Assembly: GCF_028471945.1 (NCBI RefSeq)
Contig: NZ_CP110128.1
Coordinates: forward strand, 1,290,501 to 1,354,500
Direction: 5' to 3'
DNA from: Pseudomonas sp. WJP1
GTDB taxonomy: Bacteria > Pseudomonadota > Gammaproteobacteria > Pseudomonadales > Pseudomonadaceae
Length of the DNA stretch: 64,000 nt
Shown here: piece after piece, positions 61,388-64,000 of the stretch
How positions within the stretch are numbered: position 1 is the stretch's first letter
How the letters are laid out: each line of letters starts with the position of its first letter
Translations under genes and position numbers: made by a program
The notes under the pieces: model-generated
Told to the model about the DNA's origin: nothing
The model's database searches: none
Seen by the model: the letters and a program-made list of their open reading frames with translations, nothing else

Positions 61388-62119
61388 GTGAGCTCAGTCA
61401 ACAAGTCGATTTTGTTGGTCGATGACGATCAAGAGATACGCGAGTTGCTGGACACCTACCTGACTCGCGCCGGGTTCCAGGTGCGTACCACGCCCGATGG
61501 CGCAGGCTTTCGCCAGGCCCTCAACGAGGCCCCCAGCGACCTGGTGATCCTTGACGTGATGCTGCCGGACGAAGACGGTTTTAGCCTGTGTCGCTGGATT
61601 CGCCAGCACCCGCGCCAGTCGCAGGTACCCATCATCATGCTCACCGCCAGCTCCGACGAGGCCGACCGGGTCATCGGCCTGGAACTGGGCGCCGACGACT
61701 ACCTGGGCAAACCCTTCAGCCCCCGCGAATTGCAGGCGCGCATCAAAGCCTTGCTGCGCCGGGCGCAGTTCGGTCAGGAGCGCTCCGGCAGCGAAGTGCT
61801 GGCCTTCGATGACTGGCGCCTGGACATGGTCAGTCATCGCCTGTTTCACATCGACGGCGAAGAGGTGATTCTTTCCGGTGCCGATTTCGCCCTGTTGAAG
61901 CTGTTTCTCGATCACCCGCAGGAAATCCTCGACCGTGACACGATCGGCAACGCCACCCGTGGCCGGGACTTGATGCCCTTGGATCGTATCGTCGACATGG
62001 CGGTCAGTCGCTTGCGCCAGCGCCTGCGTGATACGGAAAAACCACCGCGACTGATTCGCACCGTACGGGGCAGCGGCTATCAGTTGGCAGCCAGTGTGGT
62101 TGCCGCCAATGGTCACTGA
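61388..62119 (+). CDS. gltR: Response regulator GltR (OmpR family), glucose transport control
   Basis: A 243-residue two-component regulator from GTG 61388, with AAGGA 9 bases upstream. Receiver domain: LLVDDDQEIRELLD acidic pocket, phosphorylated Asp in LDVMLPDEDGF (~residue 58), LTASSDEAD, GKPFSPREL. C-terminal winged-helix (~150-235, LDRIVDMAVSRLRQRL..LIRTVRGSGYQL). In Pseudomonas GltR represses or controls the gts glucose-transport and related genes. Its last 11 bases overlap the kinase start. Confidence 0.94.
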   Translation: MSSVNKSILLVDDDQEIRELLDTYLTRAGFQVRTTPDGAGFRQALNEAPSDLVILDVMLPDEDGFSLCRWIRQHPRQSQVPIIMLTASSDEADRVIGLELGADDYLGKPFSPRELQARIKALLRRAQFGQERSGSEVLAFDDWRLDMVSHRLFHIDGEEVILSGADFALLKLFLDHPQEILDRDTIGNATRGRDLMPLDRIVDMAVSRLRQRLRDTEKPPRLIRTVRGSGYQLAASVVAANGH

Positions 62120-63578
62120 TTTCCTGCGCAAGCTGGCCGGCCGCGTGCCGGTGCCGCGCTCGCTGCTCGGGCGCATGTTGTTGCTGACGTTACTCGCGGT
62201 GTTGTTCGCCCAGGCATTGTCGAGCGTGATCTGGGTCTCCCAACTGCGGGCGACCCAGCTCGAAGGCCTGGTCACCAGCGCGCGCAGCCTCGCCCACTCG
62301 ATGAACGCCAGTGTCAGTTACCTGCGCTCGTTGCCGGTGGCGTACCGCCCGTTGGTGCTCGACCAGCTGCGCAGCATGGGCGGCACACGGTTTGTGGTGA
62401 CGCTCAATGACAAACCCCTGGGCATGGAAGTGCTGCCGATCACGCCGCGCAAGGAGGCGGTGATCAAGGCGGTGGACGAAGTGCTGCGCCAGTCCCTGGG
62501 GCAGGACACCGACATCTCGGTGACTTTTGTCAGCCCCGAAGACCTGCGGATCTTCAATGGCGGGCTCAAGCTCGACGAACTGCCGCGCTCCTGGGCGCAC
62601 TACGCATTGACCCTGGAACCGGTGAACCCGCCGGTGCTGGTCACGCAGATCCAGATGGCGCCCGGCGAGTGGCTGTACATCGCCTCGCTGTTGCCCGAAC
62701 CCTACACCAGCCTTGAAGAGCAAGGCCTGCCGGCGCAGCAAGTGTGGTTCATCTTGCTCACCAGCGGCTTTCTGCTGTTGTTCATCGGCCTGCTGGTGCA
62801 CTGGCAAAGCCGGCCGCTCAAGCGCCTGGCGCGGGCGGCGCGGGACCTGTCACTGGGCGCCGACGTCGAGCCGGTGGCCGAAGGCGGCGGCAGTGAAGTG
62901 GTCGAAGTCGGCCGCGCCTTCAACACCATGCGCGAGCGCATCAGCCGTTACCTGACCGAGCGCAGCCAGCTATTCAGCGCGATTTCCCATGACCTGCGCA
63001 CGCCCATCACCCGCTTGCGCCTGCGCGTCGAGTTGCTGGAAGACGAAAAGCTGCAAGCCAAGTTCGGTCGCGATCTGGATGAGCTGGAGCTGCTGGTCAA
63101 GGGCGCGCTGCAATGTGTGAAAGACACCGACATCCACGAAAACATCGAGCCGGTGGATCTCAATCATGTACTCGAATGTCTGGTGGAGCCGTACCTGTCG
63201 CCCACCGGTAACGGTCGCGTGACCCAGCAAGGCCGTGCCCTGGCCGCCTATCCGGGTAAACCACTGGCGCTCAAGCGTTGCATCGGCAACCTGATCGACA
63301 ACGCCCTGAAGTACGGCCAGAACGCCCACCTGCACATCGATGATGACGACAGCGCGTTTGTCCTGCATGTCGATGATGAAGGGCCGGGGGTTCCCGAGCA
63401 GCGGCTGGAACAGGTGTTCGAGCCGCACTTTCGTTTGGCCGGGCAACAGCAGGGGTATGGGTTGGGGTTGGGGATTGCGCGCAACATTGCCCATAGTCAT
63501 GGGGGGGAAGTGAGTTTGCAAAATTTGCGTGAAGGCGGGTTGAGGGTGACCTTGCAATTGCCTCGCAGTGCTGACTAG
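62109..63578 (+). CDS. gtrS: Sensor histidine kinase GtrS (GltS), partner of GltR
   Basis: A 489-residue membrane kinase. ATG 62109 overlaps gltR. First membrane segment (LLGRMLLLTLLAVLFAQALSSVIW, ~20-43), periplasmic sensor (~45-215), second membrane segment (VWFILLTSGFLLLFIGLLVHW, ~218-238), HAMP, phospho-acceptor FSAISHDLRTPITRLRLRVE (His ~296), ATPase motifs NLIDNALKYG (N box), DEGPGVPEQRL and GLGLGIARNIAHSHGG. In P. putida/aeruginosa it senses 2-ketogluconate or 6-phosphogluconate. Conserved set with edd-glk-gltR. Confidence 0.94.
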   Translation: MVTDFLRKLAGRVPVPRSLLGRMLLLTLLAVLFAQALSSVIWVSQLRATQLEGLVTSARSLAHSMNASVSYLRSLPVAYRPLVLDQLRSMGGTRFVVTLNDKPLGMEVLPITPRKEAVIKAVDEVLRQSLGQDTDISVTFVSPEDLRIFNGGLKLDELPRSWAHYALTLEPVNPPVLVTQIQMAPGEWLYIASLLPEPYTSLEEQGLPAQQVWFILLTSGFLLLFIGLLVHWQSRPLKRLARAARDLSLGADVEPVAEGGGSEVVEVGRAFNTMRERISRYLTERSQLFSAISHDLRTPITRLRLRVELLEDEKLQAKFGRDLDELELLVKGALQCVKDTDIHENIEPVDLNHVLECLVEPYLSPTGNGRVTQQGRALAAYPGKPLALKRCIGNLIDNALKYGQNAHLHIDDDDSAFVLHVDDEGPGVPEQRLEQVFEPHFRLAGQQQGYGLGLGIARNIAHSHGGEVSLQNLREGGLRVTLQLPRSAD

Positions 63579-63597
63579 GAATACCGAGTTATCGTTC

Positions 63598-63672
63598 ATC
63601 GCGAGCAGGCTCGCTCCCACATTGGATTTGCGTACGACACAGAACCCCTGTGGGAGCGAGCCTGCTCGCGAT
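63598..63672. repeat. REP pair, inverted order of arms
   Basis: ATCGCGAGCAGGCTCGCTCC (63598-) and its complement GGGAGCGAGCCTGCTCGCGA (to 63672), 75 bases end to end. Here the CCCACA ends point inward, the reverse of the other pairs. Confidence 0.85.
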
Positions 63673-63707
63673 GGCGTCAGACCCTTCAACAAAAACATCA
63701 AGGCAAA

Positions 63708-63725
63708 TGTCACAAGTCGGTGACA
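63708..63725. promoter_or_regulatory. Candidate operator before the epimerase gene
   Basis: TGTCAC-N6-GTGACA, a perfect inverted repeat, 82 bases before the last gene. The regulator is not known; GltR from the neighbouring gene is one candidate. Confidence 0.4.
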
Positions 63726-63807
63726 TAACTCGCCCCCTTCGTTACAAGCCCGCCACGGCCCGTTGTTTAGACTGCCCCTCAGTCATAACAACAAAAAAGG
63801 CCCCCCC

Positions 63808-64000
63808 ATGCACACCTCCCAACCCGCGTTCAGCAGTTGGCTGAATGCCCCCGCCCACCAGCAATGGCTCGCCGCCGAAGGCTTGCGCCTGCTGGCGTTT
63901 GCCAAGGCTTCGAAGCTGCCTGAAGGCTTTGGCAATCTCGACGAAAAAGGTCGCCTGCCGCCCGACGCGCAAGCACACACCATGAACACCGCACGCATGA
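63808..64000 (+). CDS. AGE-family epimerase/isomerase (partial, cut by window end)
   Basis: ATG 63808 is preceded by AAAAAAGG and starts MHTSQPAFSSWLNAPAHQQW; 64 residues are visible before the window ends. LRLLAFAKASKLPEGFGNLDEKGRLPPDAQAHTMNTARM resembles the N-terminus of N-acylglucosamine 2-epimerase / mannose isomerase proteins (TARM segment). In Pseudomonas a gene of this type often stands between gtrS and the gtsABCD glucose ABC operon. Direction and position agree. Family assignment rests on a short stretch. Confidence 0.72.
   Translation, partial: MHTSQPAFSSWLNAPAHQQWLAAEGLRLLAFAKASKLPEGFGNLDEKGRLPPDAQAHTMNTARM

Noticed and set aside
18936..63672. Repeated palindromes taken as a CRISPR array
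   Set aside because: The repeats are single REP pairs spread between genes, not a regular repeat-spacer array, and no cas genes are present.
1..64000. tRNA, rRNA, prophage or transposase genes
   Set aside because: I saw no clover-leaf sequence with the conserved T-loop, no rRNA stretch, and no integrase, capsid or transposase motif.

Overview
The window is a stretch of a Pseudomonas chromosome, most likely from the P. fluorescens group. The evidence is the high-GC codon use, the many Pseudomonas-type REP palindromes (arms such as GTGGGAGCGAGCCTGCTCGCG) and neighbourhoods typical of the genus: gap / edd-glk-gltR-gtrS, gntR / gntK-gntP, an aot-like amino-acid ABC operon and quiP. I see no rRNA, tRNA, CRISPR array, prophage or insertion sequence. 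About sixty protein genes fill nearly the whole window; the first (dinB) and the last (an AGE-family sugar epimerase) are cut by its ends.

Layout. 1-7.9 kb: dinB end, lipoprotein, proS, ampG, an alkyltransferase-like protein, a DUF481 protein, a cold-shock protein and dcd. 7.9-18.9 kb: a DNA-ligase-associated repair set in two halves (PdeM nuclease + Lhr-type helicase; ATP ligase + MBL exonuclease), separated by a five-gene polar amino-acid ABC operon. 19-25.7 kb: AHL acylase QuiP, a secreted crystallin/I36-like protein, a BdlA-like double-PAS soluble chemoreceptor and a GST. 25.8-29 kb: gluconate regulon (GntR, gluconokinase, permease) with three GntR-like operators. 29-33 kb: alaC, a LysE exporter, a GyrI-like protein and two GNATs. 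33-35.2 kb: an ECF42 sigma-factor cassette (NTF2-like, DGPF/YciI, sigma factor) behind a candidate self-recognised promoter. 35.3-41.2 kb: LysR / PACE efflux pair, PiT phosphate transporter, ZntB/CorA transporter, PepSY protein, GlpQ. 41.2-41.8 kb: a dispersed intergenic repeat.

41.8-51.4 kb: a monooxygenase/amidotransferase pair with a divergent LysR, a TetR gene with two operator copies facing an MBL hydrolase, an HTH protein, an uncharacterised Cys/His-motif protein, a CoA transferase, a Cache-domain chemoreceptor and a DUF454 protein. 51.5-56.5 kb: an iron/haem cell-surface-signalling locus (ECF sigma, FecR anti-sigma, TonB receptor with signalling domain, haem oxygenase) with two Fur boxes. 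56.6 kb to the end: central glucose metabolism (mgsA, gap, edd, glk, the GltR/GtrS two-component system, sugar epimerase) with two HexR operators between gap and edd.

Functional themes: glucose/gluconate catabolism through Entner-Doudoroff with its local regulators; haem-iron acquisition under Fur and surface signalling; a conserved but poorly understood DNA repair module; and several small regulator/target pairs whose operators can be read directly. Where I moved a start from the longest open frame, I did so because a ribosome binding site or signal peptide supports the inner start.
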